NCBI GenBank assembly: GCA_016931875.1
Contig: JAFGDX010000445.1
Span: 1-5,202 of the forward strand
Length of the DNA stretch: 5,202 nucleotides
Direction: 5' to 3'
From: Prolixibacteraceae bacterium
Lineage (GTDB): Bacteria; Bacteroidota; Bacteroidia; Bacteroidales; Prolixibacteraceae
In this document: positions 1-5,202 of the stretch, in pieces
Layout: the number at the start of each line of letters is the position of its first letter
Numbering within the stretch: the stretch's first letter is position 1
Made by a program: the position numbers and the translations under genes
Notes under the pieces: generated by a model
Told to the model about the DNA's origin: nothing
The model's database searches: none
What the model saw: the letters and a program-made list of their open reading frames with translations, nothing else

Positions 1-618
1 ATCCAGTCCGTATGAATTCACATTTTGCCCCAGCAGTGTAATCGATTTGTAACCCTGCGCCACAAGTAGTGCCAGCTCGGCAATAATATCTTTCGACGGA
101 CGGGAAACCTCACGTCCACGGGTATACGGAACAGCACAAAAGGTACAAAACTTGTCGCAACCATTCTGAATAGGAATAAATGCTTCATAGTTTGACTGAT
201 ACGATGGTTTTACATCCCAGAACTGTTCGATGTTTTCGTTGTGGGGATCGATTCCGGTTTTTAGTTGTACCGGCGTGGTAACACCGTAATGGCTGATCAT
301 TTCCGGTAGCTTTGGCAAATCTTTCATCTGGAAAGTAATGTCAAAAAGCTTCAGAAATTTTTCATGGTCGTTGGGAAGAATACATCCCGAAATAAATGTA
401 ACCAGGTTTTTATGGTTTTTCCACTTGTTCCATTTATGAATACGGGAATATACCTTGTCGATGGCTTTTTGCCGCACCGAACATGCCAAAATCCCAATCA
501 GTCCGGCTTCCTCTTCATTGTCGGTCCAGGTGTAGCCTGCCTCGTCGAGTACTGAAATCACCCTTTCGCTATCCGACAAATTCATCTGGCATCCCAATGT
601 AATTACGTGGTATTTCAT
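1..618 (-). CDS. miaB: MiaB-family tRNA methylthiotransferase (radical SAM), N-terminal part
   Basis: Partial: the gene starts at 618 and runs off the left edge, so only the first 206 residues are visible. Canonical MiaB adds a methylthio group to C2 of N6-isopentenyl-adenosine at position 37 of tRNAs, using two 4Fe-4S clusters and SAM in the cytoplasm. Seen here: an N-terminal MTTase (UPF0004) domain, residues about 1-110, with three cluster cysteines C10 (GCQMN), C46 (ACSVRQKA) and C79 (SGC). The start of the radical-SAM domain follows, with the CxxxCxxC motif C154/C158/C161 (NGCDKFCTFC) and then VPYTRGRE and LLGQNVNSYG. The cysteine spacing matches MiaB closely; RimO would show a CGFI-type motif and MtaB a CTVT-type motif. 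The rest of the SAM domain and the TRAM domain lie outside. Odd: the usual NTCSVRE is ILACSVRQ, and the stretch after C79 is short, suggesting a divergent MiaB subtype (inference). The ATG at 618 gives the normal family N-terminus. It lies 84 bp downstream of the reductase gene on the same strand and is probably co-transcribed with it. Confidence -1.
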   Translation of the reverse strand, partial: MKYHVITLGCQMNLSDSERVISVLDEAGYTWTDNEEEAGLIGILACSVRQKAIDKVYSRIHKWNKWKNHKNLVTFISGCILPNDHEKFLKLFDITFQMKDLPKLPEMISHYGVTTPVQLKTGIDPHNENIEQFWDVKPSYQSNYEAFIPIQNGCDKFCTFCAVPYTRGREVSRPSKDIIAELALLVAQGYKSITLLGQNVNSYGLD

Positions 619-636
619 TTCTGTTTATGTTGAAGA

Positions 637-671
637 ACCGAATAGGAAAGTCAGGAGACTTCTTTTTCGGT
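637..671 (-). other. Imperfect hairpin in the reductase-miaB gap
   Basis: The 84-bp gap between the two minus-strand genes holds an imperfect inverted repeat. Outer arms ACCGAA/TTCGGT pair 6 bp and inner arms AAGTC/GACTT pair 5 bp around a 4-nt loop, separated by a mismatched, asymmetric segment with one extra base. No T-run follows on the minus strand, so it does not look like an intrinsic terminator. It could be an mRNA processing or stability element between the two cistrons, or chance. The rest of the gap shows no clear Shine-Dalgarno or promoter. Confidence -1.
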
Positions 672-702
672 GCTTACATTTATTCAATTTTACTACTTTC
701 TT

Positions 703-1347
703 TTAAAAATACACTTCCGAGTAAATGTTTTCAACCGGAACACCTTTAGCGGTTAAAATATCAAACATTTCCGTTATCATTTCACTGTTTCCGCATAAAA
801 AGTATTGGGTTTCAGCGTGCAGCTTTTGCGAAGCCACATAATCGGTCACCCTTCCCTCAAAATTACCGGAAGCATCTCCCGAGGTACACAAGGTTATCCT
901 GTTTTTGTCAAAATTGTTGTGTTCATATGCTTCATTGCCAAAACGCACCCCGTGAATCAACTGGTAATCCAAGCCGGGAAACGTCCTCACAAAACTGTGA
1001 AACGGGCTGATTCCGGTTCCGGTGGCCACAAAGATAAACTTTTTCGACGGAAACATTCCGGGGTGAAATTTAAAAAACCCAAAAGGCCCGTCAAGCTTTA
1101 CCCTGTCACCCGGCGCCAGCAGTTTTAATTGTTTTGAAACTATCCCCTCTTCCACCTCGCGAATTAAAACTTCCAGAAACGGGTCGTTTTCGCCGCTGTA
1201 TACCGAATACTCTCTTTGCAGCGCCAACTTTCCCGGACTTATCATTACAAACTGCCCGGTTTGAAAATTAAATCCGTTTCGCTCCATCCTCAATACATAG
1301 GCCGAGTTTGTCAAATGCCTGATTTCCTCTATTTTATGCTCTCTCAA
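703..1347 (-). CDS. Ferredoxin/flavodoxin--NADP+ reductase (Fpr-like FAD oxidoreductase)
   Basis: A 214-residue cytoplasmic flavoenzyme of the ferredoxin-NADP+ reductase family, which moves electrons between NADPH and ferredoxin or flavodoxin. Seen: an N-terminal FAD-binding beta-barrel (about 1-98) with the flavin motif REYS at 45-48 and GPFG at 87-90. The C-terminal NAD(P)-binding domain (about 100-214) has GTGISPF at 110-116, the FEGRVTDY stretch at 163-170 typical of Fpr-type enzymes, and the CGNSEMI motif at 185-191. It ends on YSEVYF, where a terminal aromatic residue is typical for stacking on the flavin. There is no 2Fe-2S ferredoxin domain and no signal peptide, so it is a stand-alone reductase. 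The length is slightly short for Fpr enzymes but complete. The ATG at 1347 is preceded by an A/T-rich leader with no Shine-Dalgarno, as usual in Bacteroidota, and by a good promoter. The miaB-family gene follows on the same strand. The actual electron partner cannot be read from the sequence; a related flavin-reductase role is the main alternative. Confidence -1.
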   Translation of the reverse strand: MREHKIEEIRHLTNSAYVLRMERNGFNFQTGQFVMISPGKLALQREYSVYSGENDPFLEVLIREVEEGIVSKQLKLLAPGDRVKLDGPFGFFKFHPGMFPSKKFIFVATGTGISPFHSFVRTFPGLDYQLIHGVRFGNEAYEHNNFDKNRITLCTSGDASGNFEGRVTDYVASQKLHAETQYFLCGNSEMITEMFDILTAKGVPVENIYSEVYF

Positions 1348-1373
1348 TTATTAAGATTTAATCTAAATAATAA

Positions 1374-1387
1374 ACTTTTGCAAAAGT
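1374..1387. repeat. 14-bp perfect palindrome over the -7 element
   Basis: ACTTTTGCAAAAGT is a perfect 14-bp palindrome. It covers most of the -7 element (1381-1388, minus strand) and the expected transcription start of the reductase gene. That is where a dimeric repressor would block initiation. Part of the symmetry comes from TTTG meeting its own complement, so it may be incidental. A smaller odd palindrome, AGATT-T-AATCT, lies at 1354-1364 in the leader of the same gene. Confidence -1.
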
Positions 1388-1410
1388 AGAAAATATTCCT
1401 TTCCCGGCAA
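1381..1410 (-). promoter_or_regulatory. Bacteroidota-type primary promoter for the reductase gene
   Basis: On the minus strand, TTG (1410-1408) is followed after 19 nt by TACTTTTG (1388-1381). This fits the Bacteroidota housekeeping consensus of a TTTG/TTG -33 element and a TAnnTTTG -7 element. The expected start is near 1375-1378, giving a leader of roughly 30 nt before the ATG at 1347. The same promoter probably serves the downstream miaB-family gene. The -7 element lies inside a 14-bp palindrome. Confidence -1.
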
Positions 1411-1433
1411 GAGAATGAGGCAAAGGATTAACA

Positions 1434-1450
1434 TTGTGGCATTTTCACAA
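1434..1450. promoter_or_regulatory. Candidate operator TTGTG-N7-CACAA
   Basis: A 5-bp inverted repeat with a 7-nt spacer, TTGTG then CACAA, lies in the divergent region. It resembles a Crp/Fnr-family half-site pair (TGTGA-N6-TCACA), but the spacing is one base short. Its centre, near 1442, is about 43 bp upstream of a possible start for the plus-strand esterase gene and about 65 bp upstream of the reductase start. Short inverted repeats are common in A/T-rich DNA, so this is only a candidate. Confidence -1.
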
Positions 1451-1471
1451 AAAATAATACTCAGATTTGGT

Positions 1472-1479
1472 TACCTTTA
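1472..1479 (+). promoter_or_regulatory. Possible -7 element for the esterase gene
   Basis: TACCTTTA matches the Bacteroidota TAnnTTTG -7 element at all but the last base. It sits 20 bp before the ATG at 1500, which implies a very short leader. I found no TTG at the expected upstream spacing, so if it is a promoter it is weak or needs an activator. Confidence -1.
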
Positions 1480-1499
1480 TTCAAAATTAAAATTTACGT

Positions 1500-3560
1500 A
1501 TGAACCGGCTACTTTTTATCTTTTTTTTAGTTTCAGGATTTGTAACAATTTCGTATTCACAGCAGGGCAACTATTCTGTTTTTAGCAATAACCGGGGCAA
1601 CGAAAGCCAGTGGATTCTGCACAAAAACAATAATGAAGTATTGTACAAAATCATTACCAATGAAGCGCTGACAATGCTCCAGGAACGAAGCGAAAAAATT
1701 AAGAAATTGCAAACGCAGGAAGAGTGGCTGGCATATCAAAACAATATAAAAACGGTTTTTGACGCTTCACTTAAAAAATTTGAAAAAACGCCGTTACAGG
1801 CAAAAATTACCGGAACGATTGAACGGGAAAATTTTACGGTTGAAAAAATCATCTTTGAATCGCACCCCGCTTTTTATGTTACGGGTTGTATGTTTTTACC
1901 GCGTCAACGACAAAATCCGGCACCGGCTGTCATTTATGTTTCGGGGCATACCGAACTGGGTTTCAGGAGCGAAACCTACCAGCAGGTAATTTTAAACCTG
2001 GTGGAAAAGGGTTTTATTGTTTTTGCCATCGACCCGATTGGACAGGGAGAACGGCTGCAATATCCCGATTCTGAAAACGGAAAATCAGAAATCGGCGGCT
2101 CAACCACCGAACATTCCTACGCCGGAGCACAAACCTTGCTCACCGGCACTTCTTTGTCGGACTATTTTATATGGGATGGTGTTCGTGCGGTTGACTACCT
2201 GGAAACCCGAAAAGAAGTGGATGCCAAACGGATTGGAATTACCGGCCGGTCGGGAGGCGGAACACAAACGGCTTTGATTGCAGCTTATGACGACCGGATT
2301 TATGCGGCCGCCCCCGAATGTTACATTACCAACTTTACGCGTTTGCTTCAATCCATTGGACCGCAGGATGCCGAACAAAACCCCTATCATTTTATAAAAA
2401 ACGGGCTCGACCATCCGGATTTTCTTCACATGCGCGCACCCAAACCGGTATTGATTCTAACCACCACCCACGACTTTTTCAGCCAGCAGGGCGCTCGCGA
2501 AACTTTTGCAGAAGTTCAAAAATCGTATCTGGCTTTGGGAAAACAGGAAAATATTCAGTTTGCAGAAGATTTTGGCGTTCACGAGTCCACGAAACAAAAC
2601 CGCGAAACCGTTTATGCCTTTTTCCAGAAACACCTGAATAACCCGGGCGACAACACCGATCACACAATTACTCCTTTTTCGCCGGAAGAACTTTGGGTAA
2701 CTTCAACCGGGCAAGCAGGAACTTCGTTAAAAGGCGAAACCATATTCAGCCTCAATCAAAAATATTATTCAAAAAAAGAGCCTTTTGGAAATGAGTTGCA
2801 GCAAAAGGTAAAGGAAACGGCCGGAATTGATTTCAACCGGAAAATGACTGCCGCAGTTTATACCGGAAAAATTATCAGCGAAGGTTTTGAAATTGAAAAA
2901 TATTTTTTGGAGAACAACCGGCAGGATTATGCGCTCCCGCTCTACAAAATCAGAGAAGTTGGGGAGCCGGCTCAAAAACTGCTCCTTTGGCTGCATGCTG
3001 AAGGAAAGCAAAAATCAGCGGAATCAGAACTTTTGCCTGCTTTCCTCGATTTGGGATACACGGTTATTTGTGCCGATCTTCCCGGAATTGGCGAACTAAG
3101 TGATCCTGAATTCCGTGGCGACGGATTTGTAAATAATATCCCTTTCAACTATACCTTTGGAGCCAATCTGGTTGGCAAAAGTGTTACCGGAATTCAGGCC
3201 GAAGCGCTTGATTTGGTTGTTCAGTATCTGGAAAAAGAATTTCCTGACATGCGCCCCGATATTTTTGCTGAAGGGATTATCAGCAACGTAGTTCTGCATT
3301 ACGCTGCACTTAGAAATCCGTTTTCAAAAATTGTTTTAAATGAAACTTCGCAATCCTACATAAGCCTTATTCAAACCAAATTTTATCATCCTGAACAGGC
3401 TTTTGGCATTCCGCCGGGGTGTTTATCTTATTATGATATTAACGATTTGATTTTACTCCTTCCTGAAAATTCAGTTAAGCAAATAAACATACTGAATCCG
3501 AAAGGAGAAATAATAGCCAATCAAAAACCAGATTCGCAAATTATTTCCCTGTTCAGATAA
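1500..3560 (+). CDS. Secreted tandem alpha/beta-hydrolase, acetylxylan-esterase-like
   Basis: A 686-residue exported protein. Residues 1-20 form a signal peptide with probable cleavage after SYS-20 and no lipobox cysteine, so it is likely periplasmic or secreted. The first hydrolase domain (about 95-380) has the oxyanion-side YVSGH (146-150), DPIGQGE (178-184), the nucleophile elbow GRSGGG with Ser251, IGPQDAEQN (286-294), Asp325 in THDFF and His361 in GVHE. This is a complete Ser-Asp-His triad of the acetylxylan-esterase (AXE1/Abhydrolase_7-like) type. The second half (about 450-686) repeats the fold: LLLWLHAEGK at 494-503 and GYTVICADLPGIGEL at 519-533. Its nucleophile elbow has become AEGII, with Gly592 at the Ser position and no clear acid or His, so it is probably non-catalytic. 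Likely role (inference): removing acetyl or other acyl esters from plant or algal polysaccharides or oligosaccharides; the substrate is not readable, and a peptidase-like S9 hydrolase is the main alternative. The CE15 motif GCSRxG is absent. The ATG at 1500 is chosen because it begins the signal peptide. The gene is monocistronic in view and convergent with the XylF-like gene. Confidence -1.
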   Translation: MNRLLFIFFLVSGFVTISYSQQGNYSVFSNNRGNESQWILHKNNNEVLYKIITNEALTMLQERSEKIKKLQTQEEWLAYQNNIKTVFDASLKKFEKTPLQAKITGTIERENFTVEKIIFESHPAFYVTGCMFLPRQRQNPAPAVIYVSGHTELGFRSETYQQVILNLVEKGFIVFAIDPIGQGERLQYPDSENGKSEIGGSTTEHSYAGAQTLLTGTSLSDYFIWDGVRAVDYLETRKEVDAKRIGITGRSGGGTQTALIAAYDDRIYAAAPECYITNFTRLLQSIGPQDAEQNPYHFIKNGLDHPDFLHMRAPKPVLILTTTHDFFSQQGARETFAEVQKSYLALGKQENIQFAEDFGVHESTKQNRETVYAFFQKHLNNPGDNTDHTITPFSPEELWVTSTGQAGTSLKGETIFSLNQKYYSKKEPFGNELQQKVKETAGIDFNRKMTAAVYTGKIISEGFEIEKYFLENNRQDYALPLYKIREVGEPAQKLLLWLHAEGKQKSAESELLPAFLDLGYTVICADLPGIGELSDPEFRGDGFVNNIPFNYTFGANLVGKSVTGIQAEALDLVVQYLEKEFPDMRPDIFAEGIISNVVLHYAALRNPFSKIVLNETSQSYISLIQTKFYHPEQAFGIPPGCLSYYDINDLILLLPENSVKQINILNPKGEIIANQKPDSQIISLFR

Positions 3561-3637
3561 ATCAATTCCGGCACCAATCAATTTTTTTCAAATATCTGAT
3601 TTCTTTGTTTTTGGTACTGGAAATCTCAAAAAAACAT
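3561..3637. other. 77-bp convergent intergenic region
   Basis: This gap lies between the ends of the esterase (plus) and the XylF-like gene (minus). It holds a run of seven Ts at 3582-3588 on the plus strand and a run of seven As at 3628-3634, which reads as Ts on the minus strand. No strong GC hairpin precedes either run. The best candidate on the minus side is the palindrome TTTACCGGTAAA (3637-3648), which includes the stop codon and precedes the T-run, but its hairpin would have only 4 bp around CCGG. Weak bidirectional termination is possible. AATCAATT occurs twice as a direct repeat (3560-3567 and 3576-3583). Confidence -1.
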
Positions 3638-4645
3638 TTACCGGTAAACTTCTTCTTCGGTTTGGTATCCTTCAGAAATTACTGTAAGTTTTAAATTTTC
3701 CTTGTTCACAATCATTGCTTCATGAAAAACAGCGGGAACGAGCATTGCGCCGTTGCTAATGGTTTGAAATGTGCGTTCACATTCTTCCTCACGCCCCAGT
3801 TTTGTAGCCAGTTCAGCAGCCGTTGCCGCCAGCTTTTCATAGGGTTTGTAAATGGTGCAGGTTTGATGTCCGGCGACAATTTCCTGCAAATTTCTTAAAT
3901 CGGCATCCATTCCGGCCACGAGTACCTCCTCTGTTTTTCCGGCTTCGCGCAATGCTCTGATAGCTCCCATTGCAATGGCGTCATTTCCGGCAATAATGGC
4001 ATCTAATTTCTCTCCGCCTGCCAGTAACTTTTTGGTGTGTTCATACCCTTCTTCTTCTTCCCAGGCATTGGTAAATTCGTTATAAACAATTTTAATATCC
4101 CCCTTTTCAATCAAGGGTTGAAGGACATTCATCTGTCCCAAATAAAGAAACTGGCTGTTGTTATCGCTTCTGGCGCCACCAATCAAAGCATAATTTCCGG
4201 TGGGCCTGATGGTGGTAAGATAGTTGGCCTGCAGCGCCCCGATTTCAACATTGTCGGTAGATACATAAAAATCGAGCTTGCAGTTTTTAATCAACCGGTC
4301 GTAGGAAATAACTTTTACATTTTGGGAATGGGCTTCGTTCACAATTTCAGCAGCAGCAAACTGGTCAACTGGCACAATTACCAATACATCAACACCATTG
4401 GTGAGCAGTTCTTTTGCCTGAGCCAGTTGTTTTCCGGCATCATTATCGGCAATCCGAACTTCTACGGTTCCTCCAAGTTCCTGAACTTTTTGTACAAAAA
4501 AGTCCTGGTCATTTTCCCATCTTTCCTTGTCTAATGCATGAATTAAAAAACCTACGCGTACCTGTTTATCCTGTTTTTTAACACATCCACCCACAACAAA
4601 AACAACGAGAAAAAAGATTGTAAAAAGTTGTAACGAATGTTTCAT
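3638..4645 (-). CDS. XylF-like D-xylose/pentose-binding lipoprotein
   Basis: A 335-residue periplasmic binding protein of the sugar-binding type I (ribose/xylose) family, closest by eye to E. coli XylF. Residues 1-20 form a lipoprotein signal peptide with lipobox VVGGC and lipidated Cys21, so it should be membrane-anchored. Two Rossmann-like lobes follow (about 29-130 with the C-terminal crossover, and about 131-320). The positions known to bind xylose in XylF appear conserved: ERW (41-43), YDR (115-117), DNN (161-163), Trp195, GND (220-222), Asp247 in GMDADL and Lys267 in YKP. Xylose or a related aldopentose is therefore the likely ligand (inference from family knowledge). XylF normally delivers xylose to the XylGH ABC transporter, but no ATPase or permease gene is next to it here: upstream is maf and downstream is the convergent esterase. 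It may serve a distant transporter or act as a sugar sensor. The ATG at 4645 follows an A-run with no Shine-Dalgarno. Upstream on the minus strand TAACTTG (4678-4672) only loosely resembles a -7 element. Confidence -1.
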   Translation of the reverse strand: MKHSLQLFTIFFLVVFVVGGCVKKQDKQVRVGFLIHALDKERWENDQDFFVQKVQELGGTVEVRIADNDAGKQLAQAKELLTNGVDVLVIVPVDQFAAAEIVNEAHSQNVKVISYDRLIKNCKLDFYVSTDNVEIGALQANYLTTIRPTGNYALIGGARSDNNSQFLYLGQMNVLQPLIEKGDIKIVYNEFTNAWEEEEGYEHTKKLLAGGEKLDAIIAGNDAIAMGAIRALREAGKTEEVLVAGMDADLRNLQEIVAGHQTCTIYKPYEKLAATAAELATKLGREEECERTFQTISNGAMLVPAVFHEAMIVNKENLKLTVISEGYQTEEEVYR

Positions 4646-4740
4646 TTTTTTGGAATAATTAGTTTTATATTCAAGTTACGAATTATCCACTGAAAGAGTT
4701 TAACAATAAATTTTAATAATTAATTGTTTTATAACACATT

Positions 4741-4769
4741 AAAAAACGAAACCTTTTTAAAAGGGTTTC
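4741..4769 (-). terminator. Rho-independent terminator of maf, overlapping its stop codon
   Basis: On the minus strand the arms GAAACC (4769-4764) and GGTTTC (4753-4748) pair 6 bp. The stem extends inward by a G-T wobble and two A-T pairs to a 4-nt loop. After one G comes a run of six Ts (4746-4741). The stem uses the last two bases of the maf TGA stop codon (4770-4768). This should separate maf from the XylF-like gene, whose start lies about 95 bp further on. Confidence -1.
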
Positions 4770-5202
4770 AAAATTTGAGAATCTCTTCGTATAATTTTTG
4801 AACAGGGAGGCCCATCACATTGTAAAATGAACCTTCGATGTGGGTAATTCCAATGGTACCAATCCATTCCTGAATACCATATGCCCCGGCTTTATCGAAT
4901 GGTTTGAAATGAGAAATGTAAAAATCGATTTCGTTTTCGGAAAGGGTTTTAAACAACACATTGGAAACAGAAAAAAATGTGGTTTGTTTTTGGGTTGAAG
5001 TAAGACACACCCCCGATATTACCTGGTGTTCGTGCCCGCTTAGCTGGGTTAGCATTTGTTTTGCTTCGTCAGCGCCGGCCGGTTTTCCCAAAACATGGCC
5101 GTTAATCCACACAATGGTATCGGCCGTAATTAACAGGTCATTTTCTTTTAATGCAGAAGAGAAGGGAGTGGCTTTTCGTTTGGCCAGATAAACCGGAATT
5201 TC
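4768..5202 (-). CDS. maf: Maf-family nucleoside triphosphate pyrophosphatase, C-terminal part
   Basis: Partial: the reading frame is open to the right edge, so the last 144 residues are visible and the N-terminus with its SxR nucleotide-binding motif is missing. Maf proteins hydrolyse nucleoside triphosphates such as dTTP, UTP and modified pyrimidine nucleotides to monophosphates and pyrophosphate in the cytoplasm. They are linked to house-cleaning and to septum/division control. Seen (fragment numbering): EIPVYLAKRKA at 1-11, ADTIV at 27-31 with the catalytic Asp28, LGKP at 38-41, HEHQVISGVCL at 57-67, FDKAGAYGIQ at 102-111, and IEGSFYNVMGLPV at 122-134. The Gln111 context favours the dTTP/UTP (YhdE-type) class over the m7GTP (YceF-type) class, though the N-terminal specificity residues are out of view. 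An in-frame GTG at 5112 is an internal Val codon (TIVWI), not a start. The gene ends at TGA 4768-4770, inside its own terminator. I see no anomalies. Confidence -1.
   Translation of the reverse strand, partial: EIPVYLAKRKATPFSSALKENDLLITADTIVWINGHVLGKPAGADEAKQMLTQLSGHEHQVISGVCLTSTQKQTTFFSVSNVLFKTLSENEIDFYISHFKPFDKAGAYGIQEWIGTIGITHIEGSFYNVMGLPVQKLYEEILKF

Noticed and set aside
364..555. 63-codon plus-strand open frame
   Set aside because: It is opposite the miaB-family coding sequence, whose protein carries all the expected motifs.
805..1128. 107-codon plus-strand open frame
   Set aside because: It is antisense to the NADP+ reductase and has no family motif.
3560..3583. Direct repeat AATCAATT (two copies, 16 bp apart)
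   Set aside because: The copies are short, A/T-rich and only two, with no insertion or target-duplication context.
3637..3648. Palindrome TTTACCGGTAAA as a strong terminator or operator
   Set aside because: It spans the stop codon and last codons of the XylF-like gene, and a hairpin would have only four weak pairs. It is mentioned only as a weak termination candidate.
4037..4534. 165-codon plus-strand open frame opposite the XylF-like gene
   Set aside because: It lies wholly inside the well-supported minus-strand gene, has no recognisable domain or promoter, and its protein looks like an antisense shadow.
4681..4740. A/T-rich stretch with several TTAAT/ATTAA motifs before the XylF-like gene
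   Set aside because: The base composition alone explains the small palindromes, and no promoter with proper spacing or stable RNA structure could be supported.
4768..5112. Treating the GTG at 5112 as the start of a short 114-residue gene
   Set aside because: The frame stays open to the window edge, and the upstream residues (EIPVYLAKRKA, ADTIV) are conserved Maf sequence, so the GTG is an internal valine codon.

Overview
The window looks like a Bacteroidota chromosome segment, possibly a marine or sediment Marinilabiliales/Prolixibacteraceae-type genome (this rank is inference). The reasons are moderate-to-low GC, A/T-rich leaders without Shine-Dalgarno sequences, a TTG-N19-TAnnTTTG promoter of the kind used by the Bacteroidota primary sigma factor, and Bacteroidota-like proteins. 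It is gene-dense, with five protein genes and short intergenic gaps. I see no RNA gene, mobile element or CRISPR array.

Layout. The left part holds two minus-strand genes. At the window edge is the N-terminal 206 residues of a MiaB-family radical-SAM methylthiotransferase (1-618). Upstream of it is a small ferredoxin/flavodoxin-NADP+ reductase (703-1347). A 152-bp divergent region (1348-1499) carries a good promoter for the reductase and two inverted repeats. It separates this pair from a plus-strand secreted tandem alpha/beta-hydrolase of the acetylxylan-esterase-like type (1500-3560). Facing it tail to tail is a minus-strand XylF-type periplasmic sugar-binding lipoprotein (3638-4645). At the right edge is the C-terminal 144 residues of a Maf nucleotide pyrophosphatase (4768-5202), which ends in a rho-independent terminator overlapping its stop codon.

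How the genes may work together. The reductase and the radical-SAM enzyme are plausibly co-transcribed, and the pair makes biochemical sense because radical-SAM methylthiotransferases need low-potential electrons from a flavodoxin or ferredoxin. The exported esterase-like protein and the pentose-binding lipoprotein suggest a local xylan/xylose theme, but they are convergent and no transporter, glycoside hydrolase or SusCD pair is in view. Maf is a housekeeping or house-cleaning enzyme in its own transcription unit. I found no clear sign of an undescribed system. The best leads are the divergent MiaB subtype, the orphan XylF-like lipoprotein, and the degenerate second hydrolase domain of the esterase.
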